NCBI GenBank assembly: GCA_025459425.1
Contig: JALOQF010000010.1
Span: forward strand, 1-59,063
Direction of reading: 5' to 3'
Length of the DNA stretch: 59,063 bases
Source of the DNA: Myxococcaceae bacterium
GTDB taxonomy: Bacteria; Myxococcota; Myxococcia; Myxococcales; Myxococcaceae
The position numbers and the translations under genes were made by a program. Shown in pieces: positions 12,731 through 22,050 of the stretch (the first letter of the stretch is position 1; the number at the start of each line of letters is the position of its first letter). The notes under the pieces are model-generated. The model had not been told where the DNA came from. It was given only the letters and a program-made list of their open reading frames with translations, and searched no databases.

Positions 12731-12795
12731 AATCGCCGGGCACATCGGTTGCTCAGGGCAGGTGAGGTCTCCTTCCACCTCCCAGGGGCAAACGC

Positions 12796-14448
12796 ATGAA
12801 AACCTCCCAGTTGTTCGCGGCCGCGCTCGCGGTCGTCGTCTCGGCGTGTGTGAACGCGCCCTCGTCGTCCACCTCGCCCGTCGTGCTCGAGGCGCTCGAG
12901 CTGAAGGCGCCGGGTGACACCTTCTCGGTGCGCAGCACGCTTCAGCTCCAGGCCTTCGGTCTGTACTCGAACGGCGAGCGCCAGCGCGTGTCGGGCGAGG
13001 TGTCGTGGAGCTCGTCGGACCCCGACACCATCGCCATCGACCAGACCGGCGTGGCGCGGCTGGTGAAGGCCGGCCGGGCGCGGGTGGCGGTGAAGCTCGA
13101 CGGCAAGGAGGCGGGGCACTCGTTCGTCGTGAGCGCCGCCACCGCGCGCGGGCTCGAGCTGTACCCGAACGACCTCTTCGAAGCGCCGCGCGGCCTCACG
13201 CCGCAGCTGCGCCTGTACGCCACCTTCAGCGACGGTACGCGCCGCGAGGTGACGGCCGAGGCACAGTGGACGGCGTCTGGCGCCGGCACCTGGCCGATGC
13301 AGGAGCCCGGCCGGTACCGCCTCGACGCCCAGGGTGACGTCGAGCTGATCGCGCGCTTCAGCGGCCTCGAGGCGCGCAAGGCCCTGCGCGTGCTGCCGGC
13401 GAGCCCCGTCTCGCTCCGGCTCGAGGCGCTCGAGAGCCCGCTGCGGCCCGGAGAGTCGCTCGCGTTCCGCGCGGTGGCCACCTTCACCGACGGCACCTCG
13501 CGCGACGTCACCCTCGACGCGATGGTGCGCTCGCTCGACGGCCACATCGCCGAGGTGCAGGGGACGGCGGTGCGGGGCGTGGCGATTGGGCGCGCACGCA
13601 TCGTGGCCCAGTACGCGAGCGTGCAGGCCTCGCGCTACGCCACCGTCGTCGCCCGGCAACTGGTGAACCTCGCCGGCAACCTGCCGCACGCCGACGTCGC
13701 GGGCGGCCGCTCGGTGAGCTTCCGGGTGGTGGCAGAGTTCGACGACGGGACCCGGCAGGACGTGACGGACGCCGCGCTGTGGTCGTCGTCCGACGTCGCC
13801 ATCGCCGAGGTGGGCCAGGACGTCGGCGAGGCGGGCCGCGTCACGGGCCGGCAGCAGGGCTTCGCGCAGGTGACCGCGCGTTACGGCAACGAAGCGGTGG
13901 CCTTCACGGTGTCGACGACGGCGCCGGTGCTCGAAGACGTGGGCCTGTCGCTGCCTTCGGCGCGGCTCGTCGTCGGCCAGCGCGCCACCTTCGCGGTGTA
14001 CGGCCGCTTCAGCGACGGCGCGGTGGTGAACCTGAGCCAGGTCGCCCTGCTGCGCAGCTCGCCGCTCGTCGGCGCGACCCTGGCGGGCGACCTGCTCGAG
14101 CTCGACGGGGCCGCTGCGGGCGCCGCGGCCGTCGAGGTCGAGGTGTCGGGCCTCATCCGCACCCTGCCCGTCACCGTCGGCACCGAGGCCGTCACCGAGC
14201 TCGTCATCGAGCGCCGCGTCTCGGAGTCCGGCGGGTTCTCGCGTTCCCTGCGCGCCATCGCCCGGTACGCCGATGGCTCGACGGCCGACGTGACCGAGCT
14301 GTGCGACTGGTCGTCAGCCGACCCCACCGCCCTCGACGTGAGCGCGCTGCCCGGACAGCGGGGCGAGCTCATCACCGGCCAGGGAGGCGCCACCCGCATC
14401 AGCGCCACCATGGCGGGCCACAGCGCGAGCTTCGAAGTCGACCCGTGA
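12796..14448 (+). CDS. Lipoprotein with bacterial Ig-like (Big_2) repeats
   Basis: This gene codes for 550 residues with a lipobox VSAC18 after a classic signal sequence. The rest is about six repeats of roughly 85 residues. Each has an 'ATFSDGT...DVT' strand pair (for example YATFSDGTRREVTAEAQW, VATFTDGTSRDVTLDA, VAEFDDGTRQDVTDAALW, IARYADGSTADVTELCDW) followed by a W-S-S-D block. This is the signature of Big_2 Ig-like domains found in adhesins and surface proteins. A ribosome site is not clear. It probably forms one unit with the STAS-like gene 19 bases downstream. Confidence 0.85.
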   Translation: MKTSQLFAAALAVVVSACVNAPSSSTSPVVLEALELKAPGDTFSVRSTLQLQAFGLYSNGERQRVSGEVSWSSSDPDTIAIDQTGVARLVKAGRARVAVKLDGKEAGHSFVVSAATARGLELYPNDLFEAPRGLTPQLRLYATFSDGTRREVTAEAQWTASGAGTWPMQEPGRYRLDAQGDVELIARFSGLEARKALRVLPASPVSLRLEALESPLRPGESLAFRAVATFTDGTSRDVTLDAMVRSLDGHIAEVQGTAVRGVAIGRARIVAQYASVQASRYATVVARQLVNLAGNLPHADVAGGRSVSFRVVAEFDDGTRQDVTDAALWSSSDVAIAEVGQDVGEAGRVTGRQQGFAQVTARYGNEAVAFTVSTTAPVLEDVGLSLPSARLVVGQRATFAVYGRFSDGAVVNLSQVALLRSSPLVGATLAGDLLELDGAAAGAAAVEVEVSGLIRTLPVTVGTEAVTELVIERRVSESGGFSRSLRAIARYADGSTADVTELCDWSSADPTALDVSALPGQRGELITGQGGATRISATMAGHSASFEVDP

Positions 14449-14467
14449 CCACGAAAGGAGCAGCCCC

Positions 14468-14866
14468 ATGAAGACGACCATCTACGAAGAGCAGGACAAG
14501 GTGAAGGTCGAGTACGACGCGTCGAAGAAGCTCATCATCGCCACCTGGAAGTCGCTGCTGGGCCCGCAGTTCCGCAAGGCCATCGACGCGGCCGCGAACC
14601 ACGTCTCGAAGCACGGCATCAAGACGTGGATCGCCGACGTCAGCCAGGCGCGCGACGTGCCATCGCAGGACGACCACGCGTGGCTCAGCCAGACGTTCGA
14701 CGCGCGGATCAAGCCGCATGGCTTCGAGCGGCTCATCAACGTGCTGCCACAGAGCGCCATCGTGAAGCTCGGCGCTTCGCAGTGGTCGAAGACGGTCGAG
14801 AAGCAGGGCGCCTCGGGCACCATCGACGTCGGCTCGGTCGCCGAAGCGTTGAAGCTCGCGGCCTGA
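14468..14866 (+). CDS. STAS-like (SpoIIAA-like) protein
   Basis: This gene codes for 132 residues preceded by AAAGGAG at a good distance. The sequence reads as alternating strands and helices: VKVEYDASKKLIIATWKS, a helix QFRKAIDAAANHVSKHG, then IKTWIADVSQARDVP and a further helix pair. This matches the SpoIIAA/STAS-like fold used in signalling or lipid binding. No phospho-acceptor Ser/Thr in an anti-sigma-antagonist motif (DSSG) is present, so a classic antagonist role is unlikely. A strong hairpin follows the stop codon. Confidence 0.65.
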   Translation: MKTTIYEEQDKVKVEYDASKKLIIATWKSLLGPQFRKAIDAAANHVSKHGIKTWIADVSQARDVPSQDDHAWLSQTFDARIKPHGFERLINVLPQSAIVKLGASQWSKTVEKQGASGTIDVGSVAEALKLAA

Positions 14867-14893
14867 CGCACGCGGCGAGGGCCGAGGTGCCCG

Positions 14894-14935
14894 ACGCTCC
14901 CGGCGGCTCCGACAGGGGAGCACCGCCGGGGGCGT
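14894..14935. terminator. Bidirectional intrinsic terminator
   Basis: A long GC-rich hairpin has near-complementary arms (ACGCTCCCGGCGGCTCC and GGAGCACCGCCGGGGGCGT) with one bulge. It is followed on the plus strand by TCGTCGTTTTC. It lies between the convergent STAS-like and Aba4-like genes and can serve both. Confidence 0.75.
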
Positions 14936-14944
14936 TCGTCGTTT

Positions 14945-15391
14945 TCAGCCGGGAACGGCTTCGGCGCGGCCCGCACCCGCTGGCCTGCCCGAGGCCCGCG
15001 CGACCAGTCGGTACCCGAGCCAGCCCGCGGGCCCGAAGAGGAACGTCAGTACCAGAAAGGGAGCGACCTTCCACCGGGCCAGTCCGCGCGCCGCGGCGTC
15101 GCGGCTGATCCACCCGCCGACGAGCAGGTCGAAGGCGAGGTAGTGAATCCACCCGCCGAGGAGCAACGTGCGGTCCGAGAAGAGGGCCGCCACGCCCTCG
15201 AGCGAGTCGAAGCCTCCGTCGACGCGGCCCAGGCGCAGCGCCATCACCACGGCATATGCCACCGAGAGCGCGCCAGGCACCACGGTGCCGACGACCCGCT
15301 GCACCCAGGCGGCCTGGGGGCGCACCAGCAACGCCACCCACGCTGCGAGGGCGACGGTGTTGGCGATGGAGAAGACGGCCGACGCGGTCAT
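14945..15391 (-). CDS. Aba4-like (DUF4281) membrane protein
   Basis: This gene codes for 148 residues with four hydrophobic segments. The block GGWIHYLAFDLLVGGWISRDA is near-diagnostic for the ABA4-like/DUF4281 family, followed by LTFLFGPAGWLGYRL. In plants ABA4 is needed for neoxanthin formation; bacterial members have no proven role, though a link with carotenoid or light-related membranes is often suspected. ATG 15391 overlaps the stop of the preceding membrane gene as ATGA, so the pair is co-translated under the TetR-controlled promoter. Confidence 0.75.
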   Translation of the reverse strand: MTASAVFSIANTVALAAWVALLVRPQAAWVQRVVGTVVPGALSVAYAVVMALRLGRVDGGFDSLEGVAALFSDRTLLLGGWIHYLAFDLLVGGWISRDAAARGLARWKVAPFLVLTFLFGPAGWLGYRLVARASGRPAGAGRAEAVPG

Positions 15392-16338
15392 GACAGCACC
15401 GCGCCTTTCTCCGACTGCTCCCGGTGCCACGCCCACGCCACCGCGGCCGCCGAGCCCGAAAGCCACGTCGCCCAGCCCAGGAGCGCCGAGGTCGACGGCT
15501 GGACGATGGACTGCTGGGCGAGCGCCTGGAGCAGCAGCAGCAGGCACGCGGCCCCGAGGCTTGCCGCCGACGCCTTCACCAGGCGCACCTGTCGCTCCTT
15601 CGAGCGTGAGCGGCGCCGGGCAACCCACGCCACGAGCGGCAACACCTGCAGCGCGTGCAGGCCGACGAAGTGCGCGACGCGCAGGTCGCCGTGGGTGGCG
15701 CTGAAGCCGACGAGGGGGAGCCCGGGCCCGCCGTCGGGCGCGCCGACGGTGTGACTGCCGATGACGGGCATCGCCCCGCCCTGCGCCGCCACCTCGAGCT
15801 GGCGGGACGACGGCGCCGACATCACCCCGCCGAGCGAGGCGCCAGCGACGGCGATCGTCAGCCCCAGCCGCAGCGCCCAGCCCTGCGCGTCGTCCATGGG
15901 AGTGCGCCACAAGGCGACGGCCACCACGCCCATCACCACCGTCTGGGTCACGATGGCCACCCCCATCACCGTGACGACCGCCGAGTCGAAGGGCGTCGAG
16001 AAGTTGAAGTGGCTGGTGGTGCCGCGCGCCGCCTGGAGCGTGATGCACCCCACCTCGATGGCCATCACCCAGACGGTCGTCCACGCGGCCCCCCACTGGA
16101 GCGTCGGCCGGTGCGCCAGCCGCTTCAGCGCCGGCGCGACGCTCACCGCATACACCGCCGTCGAGAGGCCGAACTTGAGCGGCTTGAGCCAGGCCGGCTG
16201 GCCGCCGATGAGCCTTAGGTCGACGAACACCCCGACCGCGGCAACCAGCGCGACGCCGAACATCACGCCCGCCAGCACCCAGAGCCCACGCTGCCACCGG
16301 GGCCCCTCTTCGAACTCGACTCGCAGCCATGTTGTCAT
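15388..16338 (-). CDS. Polytopic membrane protein, TetR-controlled
   Basis: This gene codes for about 316 residues with eight or so hydrophobic segments (for example LWVLAGVMFGVALVAAVGVF, AVVTVMGVAIVTQTVVMGVV, LGAACLLLLLQALAQ). Polar loops contain PLKFGLSTAVYAVSV and THGDLRVAHFVGLHALQVLPL, whose histidines could bind heme or metal. I do not recognise a named family with confidence. ATG 16338 is preferred: a predicted transcription start near 16342 would lie downstream of the alternative ATG 16347. The operator overlaps the start codon. The gene is coupled to the Aba4-like gene. Confidence 0.75.
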   Translation of the reverse strand: MTTWLRVEFEEGPRWQRGLWVLAGVMFGVALVAAVGVFVDLRLIGGQPAWLKPLKFGLSTAVYAVSVAPALKRLAHRPTLQWGAAWTTVWVMAIEVGCITLQAARGTTSHFNFSTPFDSAVVTVMGVAIVTQTVVMGVVAVALWRTPMDDAQGWALRLGLTIAVAGASLGGVMSAPSSRQLEVAAQGGAMPVIGSHTVGAPDGGPGLPLVGFSATHGDLRVAHFVGLHALQVLPLVAWVARRRSRSKERQVRLVKASAASLGAACLLLLLQALAQQSIVQPSTSALLGWATWLSGSAAAVAWAWHREQSEKGAVLS

Positions 16339-16346
16339 TGTCAACA
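16330..16346. promoter_or_regulatory. TetR operator half-site pair O1 (imperfect palindrome)
   Basis: TGTTGTCATTGTCAACA is a 17-bp palindrome with one mismatch pair. It lies over the predicted transcription start and the start codon of the minus-strand membrane gene, 33 bp centre-to-centre from O2, about three helical turns. Binding here would block that promoter. Confidence 0.75.
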
Positions 16347-16348
16347 TC

Positions 16349-16377
16349 AGATAACCGACCCGTGTTGACGCTGTCAA
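16349..16377 (-). promoter_or_regulatory. Sigma-70-type promoter of the membrane-protein operon
   Basis: On the minus strand a consensus -35 TTGACA (16377-16372) is followed after 17 bases by a -10-like TTATCT (16354-16349). The predicted start of transcription is near 16342, only four bases before ATG 16338. The -35 lies inside operator O2. Confidence 0.6.
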
Positions 16378-16379
16378 CA
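16363..16379. promoter_or_regulatory. TetR operator O2 (perfect palindrome)
   Basis: TGTTGACGCTGTCAACA has arms TGTTGAC and GTCAACA that are perfectly complementary around GCT. It supplies the -35 hexamer of the divergent promoters on both strands, so one bound dimer would repress the membrane operon and autoregulate tetR. Confidence 0.8.
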
Positions 16380-16393
16380 TGAGGTCGTACGAA
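16365..16393 (+). promoter_or_regulatory. Promoter of the TetR regulator gene
   Basis: A -35 TTGACG (16365-16370), a 17-base spacer and -10-like TACGAA (16388-16393) lie upstream of GTG 16401. The start of transcription would fall on or next to the start codon, which suggests a leaderless or near-leaderless message. Confidence 0.5.
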
Positions 16394-16400
16394 CGGAGGC

Positions 16401-17042
16401 GTGAGACGAGACGAGGCCACCAGGCGGCCGGCGCGCAAGCCGAAGCACGCGTACCACCACGGCGATCTGCGGCAGGCGCTGGTGCAGCAGGCGCTGGTGA
16501 CGATTCAGGAGCACGGCGTCGAGGCGCTCACGCTGCGGCAGACGGGGGAGCGGCTGCGGGTGTCGCGCACGGCGCTCTACCGACACTTCGCGGACAAGCA
16601 GGCGCTGTTGGCGGCGGTGGCGACCGAGGGCTTTGCCCTCTTCGAGCGCGCGCTGGCCGAGGCCTGGGGCGACGCGGCGGTGCCGGCCAGCCGCGAGCGC
16701 TTCTACCGGGTGGGACGCGCCTACGTGGACTTCGCGCGAAGGCACCCCTCGCACTACCGCGTGATGTTCGGGCGCTTCGTCGACAACGTCGCGGCCGACC
16801 CCGCGCTGGCCGGCTCTGCCGACCGGGCCTTCGGCGTGCTGGTGACGGCGCTCGAGGCCCTCCAGGGCGTTGGCCTGGTGCGGAGGCACGCGTCACCGGA
16901 GCTGGCCGTATCGGTCTGGGCCTGCACGCACGGCCTCGCGATGCTCTTCATCGACGGCCAGCTCTCGCGCCCCGACCTCGACGCCGAGGCCATGGTGCTG
17001 GCGACGCTCGATCGGGTGTGGGACTTCCTCACGCCGCGGTGA
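16401..17042 (+). CDS. TetR/AcrR family transcriptional regulator
   Basis: This gene codes for 213 residues from GTG. An Arg/Lys-rich N-terminus leads to the family opening YHHGDLRQALVQQAL and the helix-turn-helix LRQTGERLRVSRTALYRHFADKQALLAAV (about 45-73). The C-terminal helical domain (RFYRVGRAYVDFARRHPSHYRVMFG) resembles the WHG/TetR_C_33 ligand-binding class. The gene is divergent from the membrane-protein/Aba4-like operon, with two 17-bp palindromes in the 62-base gap. It is therefore likely the local repressor and an autoregulator. The ligand is unknown. Confidence 0.93.
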   Translation: MRRDEATRRPARKPKHAYHHGDLRQALVQQALVTIQEHGVEALTLRQTGERLRVSRTALYRHFADKQALLAAVATEGFALFERALAEAWGDAAVPASRERFYRVGRAYVDFARRHPSHYRVMFGRFVDNVAADPALAGSADRAFGVLVTALEALQGVGLVRRHASPELAVSVWACTHGLAMLFIDGQLSRPDLDAEAMVLATLDRVWDFLTPR

Positions 17043-17062
17043 CTTCGTGGGCCGGGCGCAGG

Positions 17063-17068
17063 TAAGGG
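17063..17068 (+). promoter_or_regulatory. Possible -10 element of the methyltransferase-like gene
   Basis: TAAGGG ends six bases before ATG 17075 and there is no ribosome site in between. The spacing would place the transcription start at the start codon (leaderless message). No clear -35 is seen. Confidence 0.3.
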
Positions 17069-17074
17069 GCGGCC

Positions 17075-17764
17075 ATGGCCAGCCGCGTCGTTCATTGCAC
17101 CGAGGGCGTGGCGTGGCTCCGCGACCAGACGTTCGACGCGCGGCACGCCGTCATCACCTCGCTGCCCGACGTGTCCGAGATGACGATGCCCTTCGAGGCC
17201 TGGCGCCGGTGGTTCAGCGACACCGCGCAGCTCATCTGCGAGCGCCTGGCCCCCGAGGGCGTGGCGATCTTCTTCCAGACGGACATCAAGCGTGACGGGC
17301 GCTGGGTCGACAAGGCGTACCTGGTGCAGCGCGGAGCCGAGGCCGCGCAGAGCTTCGAGCTGTTCCACAAGGTGGTGTGCCGCGCCCCGCCCGGCATGAC
17401 GACGTTCGGCCGGCCCGCGTGGGCGCACCTGCTGGCGTTCAGCCGCGAACGTCGGGTCGAGCCGGGTGACTCGACCGCCGACGTGCTGCCCCGGCTGGGC
17501 GAGATGCCGTGGGCCCGGGCGATGGGCGTCGAGGCGTGTGAGGCGGCAGTGCGCTTCGTGAAGGAGCAGGCGAAGGCGACGGTGGTGGTCGACCCGTTCT
17601 GCGGCCTGGGCACGGTGCTGGCGGTGGCCAACCGGCACGGGCTCGATGCGGTAGGCGTCGAGCTGTCGCGGAAACGGGCCGAGCGTGCACAAGCCCTGCG
17701 CGTCGCGCCGCCGCTGCCGAAGAAACCGTCCCCGGAGCGGGACGCTGAAGCCTCGAAGACCTGA
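17075..17764 (+). CDS. SAM-dependent methyltransferase-like protein
   Basis: This gene codes for 229 residues. The C-terminal half has the SAM-binding motif I VVDPFCGLGTVLAVANRHG followed by VGVELSRKRAERA. Motif order is that of permuted (beta-class-like) DNA methylases, with the catalytic block expected near the N-terminus. There the sequence reads AVITSLPDVSEM, where DNA aminomethylases have a (D/N/S)PP(Y/F) tetrad. The missing Pro-Pro-aromatic makes DNA N6/N4 methylation doubtful. RNA, protein or small-molecule substrates are possible. No restriction enzyme gene is adjacent. The gene starts 32 bases after tetR. Confidence 0.65.
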   Translation: MASRVVHCTEGVAWLRDQTFDARHAVITSLPDVSEMTMPFEAWRRWFSDTAQLICERLAPEGVAIFFQTDIKRDGRWVDKAYLVQRGAEAAQSFELFHKVVCRAPPGMTTFGRPAWAHLLAFSRERRVEPGDSTADVLPRLGEMPWARAMGVEACEAAVRFVKEQAKATVVVDPFCGLGTVLAVANRHGLDAVGVELSRKRAERAQALRVAPPLPKKPSPERDAEASKT

Positions 17765-17944
17765 AGGGCCAGCGCCCTGGAGGTTCCGGCCGGCGGGTCG
17801 CGACCCAGGTCGTCGGACACCTGGAGCACGGTTTCCGAAACGAGCCGTGGGCCCCAGAAGCGGTGTGCGCGCGGCGCCGCCCGGCCTGGTGAGGCCACGA
17901 AACGACCAGTTCCCGCGCTGGCGACCCAACGACAGGCTCCTGCC

Positions 17945-18574
17945 TCACGTCGACCAGGCGGCGCCGTATTGAAACTGCCGCGCGAGGCCTCCCAGCGCCT
18001 TGAACGACATGAAGGCGCCCGGCAGCACGGCGACCATTCCGGCGAGCGTGATGAAGGGAACGCCACTGCTGACTGCGACACGGCTCAGCACGGCGCCCGT
18101 CACAGCCGCGATGTACGCGGTTCGGAGATCGTCCGCGAGCTGGTAGTTGCCCGCCGCCCGAGCCAGCGAGGTCCACAGGGTGACCGTGACGATCGCCGCC
18201 ACCAACCCCAGAAGACCGGCGACGACGATCGTCTCGTCAGTGGGGCCTCGCCAGCCGCGCGGGCCCGACACGAGGACGGCGACCGCCAGCCCGGCGAACG
18301 CGAGGGCGCTCACGAACCGACCGACCACTCCGCTCTCGCGAGGCGCGGTCGCTACCACCACGAGGAACGAGCCGGCGCTGGTGAGCATCGACAGCACGCT
18401 CCCCAGCGAGAGCAACACCGCGAGCCCGACGAGGACCTCGCGGAGCGCGCCCGTTCCAGAGAAGTACGAGGGCTCGGGCGCAGCGGCCACGCAGAGTGCG
18501 GCTGCAGCGGAGAGGCCGGTGGCCAACAGGCCGGCGAAGCGGTGGGTGTGAATGGCGGTCGCGAGTGTGCTCAT
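17945..18574 (-). CDS. Polytopic membrane protein of unknown function
   Basis: This gene codes for 209 residues with about six hydrophobic segments (AGLLATGLSAAAALCVAAA, VLVGLAVLLSLGSVL, FAGLAVAVLVSG, TIVVAGLLGLVAAIVTVTLW and others). Short polar loops separate them. There are no recognisable catalytic motifs. ATG 18574 is the first in-frame start with a hydrophobic segment directly after it. It is convergent with the methyltransferase-like gene. Confidence 0.7.
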   Translation of the reverse strand: MSTLATAIHTHRFAGLLATGLSAAAALCVAAAPEPSYFSGTGALREVLVGLAVLLSLGSVLSMLTSAGSFLVVVATAPRESGVVGRFVSALAFAGLAVAVLVSGPRGWRGPTDETIVVAGLLGLVAAIVTVTLWTSLARAAGNYQLADDLRTAYIAAVTGAVLSRVAVSSGVPFITLAGMVAVLPGAFMSFKALGGLARQFQYGAAWST

Positions 18575-18698
18575 GGTGCCCTCGAAAGACGATGCGGGTG
18601 GGGAACGTCACGTCGAGTTGGGGGCGGTCACCCCTTTCCGTCACGGAGCCCGGCGCTCCGGGCGCGGTCACCCGAAGCGCCGGCGCATCACCCTTCAC

Positions 18699-18914
18699 TC
18701 AGTCACGCCGAGCACACCGCGGGCAGACGGCTGGCTCGCGGACGATTTCCCAGCCTTCACCGCCGGGGTCGTCGACCCACTGCCACCTGCCCTTCTTCGT
18801 CACCTGGAAGGCGTCCTTTCGAGCCGGGTACTGCCGGTGGCGGCGCGCTGCGACGAGCCGCAGCTGCCGCACACCGGGGGCAACGACTTCATGACACGAC
18901 GAACATCGGAACAT
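18699..18914 (-). CDS. Small zinc-ribbon protein
   Basis: This gene codes for 71 residues from ATG 18914. A CxxC pair at the N-terminus (FRCSSCHEVV) and another at the C-terminus (AVCPRCARR) bracket a basic, strand-rich centre (GRWQWVDDPGGEGWEIVRE). This is the layout of a four-cysteine zinc ribbon. Function is unknown. It is divergent from uvrA across a 265-bp gap that carries an SOS-type box, so damage induction is possible. Confidence 0.65.
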   Translation of the reverse strand: MFRCSSCHEVVAPGVRQLRLVAARRHRQYPARKDAFQVTKKGRWQWVDDPGGEGWEIVREPAVCPRCARRD

Positions 18915-19115
18915 CGGTTCCAGCCGGGTGCTGCTCGTCCACGATGGGTGGCTGACGCCCCGTGGAGCGTTCGGCGCTCATGCGCCTGAAGATCTCGAGA
19001 GGAGCAGGTTCGTCGACACAGGCGCGAGGGCGCCACGTCCAGAGACGCTCGTGCCTTACGCCAGGCCGCCACCGAAGCGCAATCGACGACGGACGCCCGG
19101 CAGATCGGCTTGACC

Positions 19116-19131
19116 CTGAACACCCGTTCCG
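19116..19131. promoter_or_regulatory. LexA/SOS box upstream of uvrA
   Basis: CTGAACACCCGTTCCG is an interrupted palindrome (CTGAAC-N4-GTTC-x-G). It agrees in 15 of 17 positions with the Myxococcus-type LexA consensus CTRHAMRYBYGTTCAGS as I recall it. It lies 48 bases before the uvrA start codon, where it could overlap the promoter. Confidence 0.65.
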
Positions 19132-19179
19132 TCACAAGCGCGGGCGAATCAGCAGGCCCCCGAATAGGAAAGCCGCCCC

Positions 19180-22044
<2,865 letters not shown>

Positions 22045-22050
22045 ACGGGC

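Noticed and set aside
11099-12778. Very long minus-strand frame crossing three genes
   Set aside because: It is a composite of shadow frames; the real genes in this interval are DUF155, DTW and, on the plus strand, lspA.
17780-17860. Imperfect hairpin between the methyltransferase and membrane protein genes
   Set aside because: The stem around CACGGTTTC/GAAAC...CCGTG is interrupted and lacks a U-run; too weak to call a terminator.
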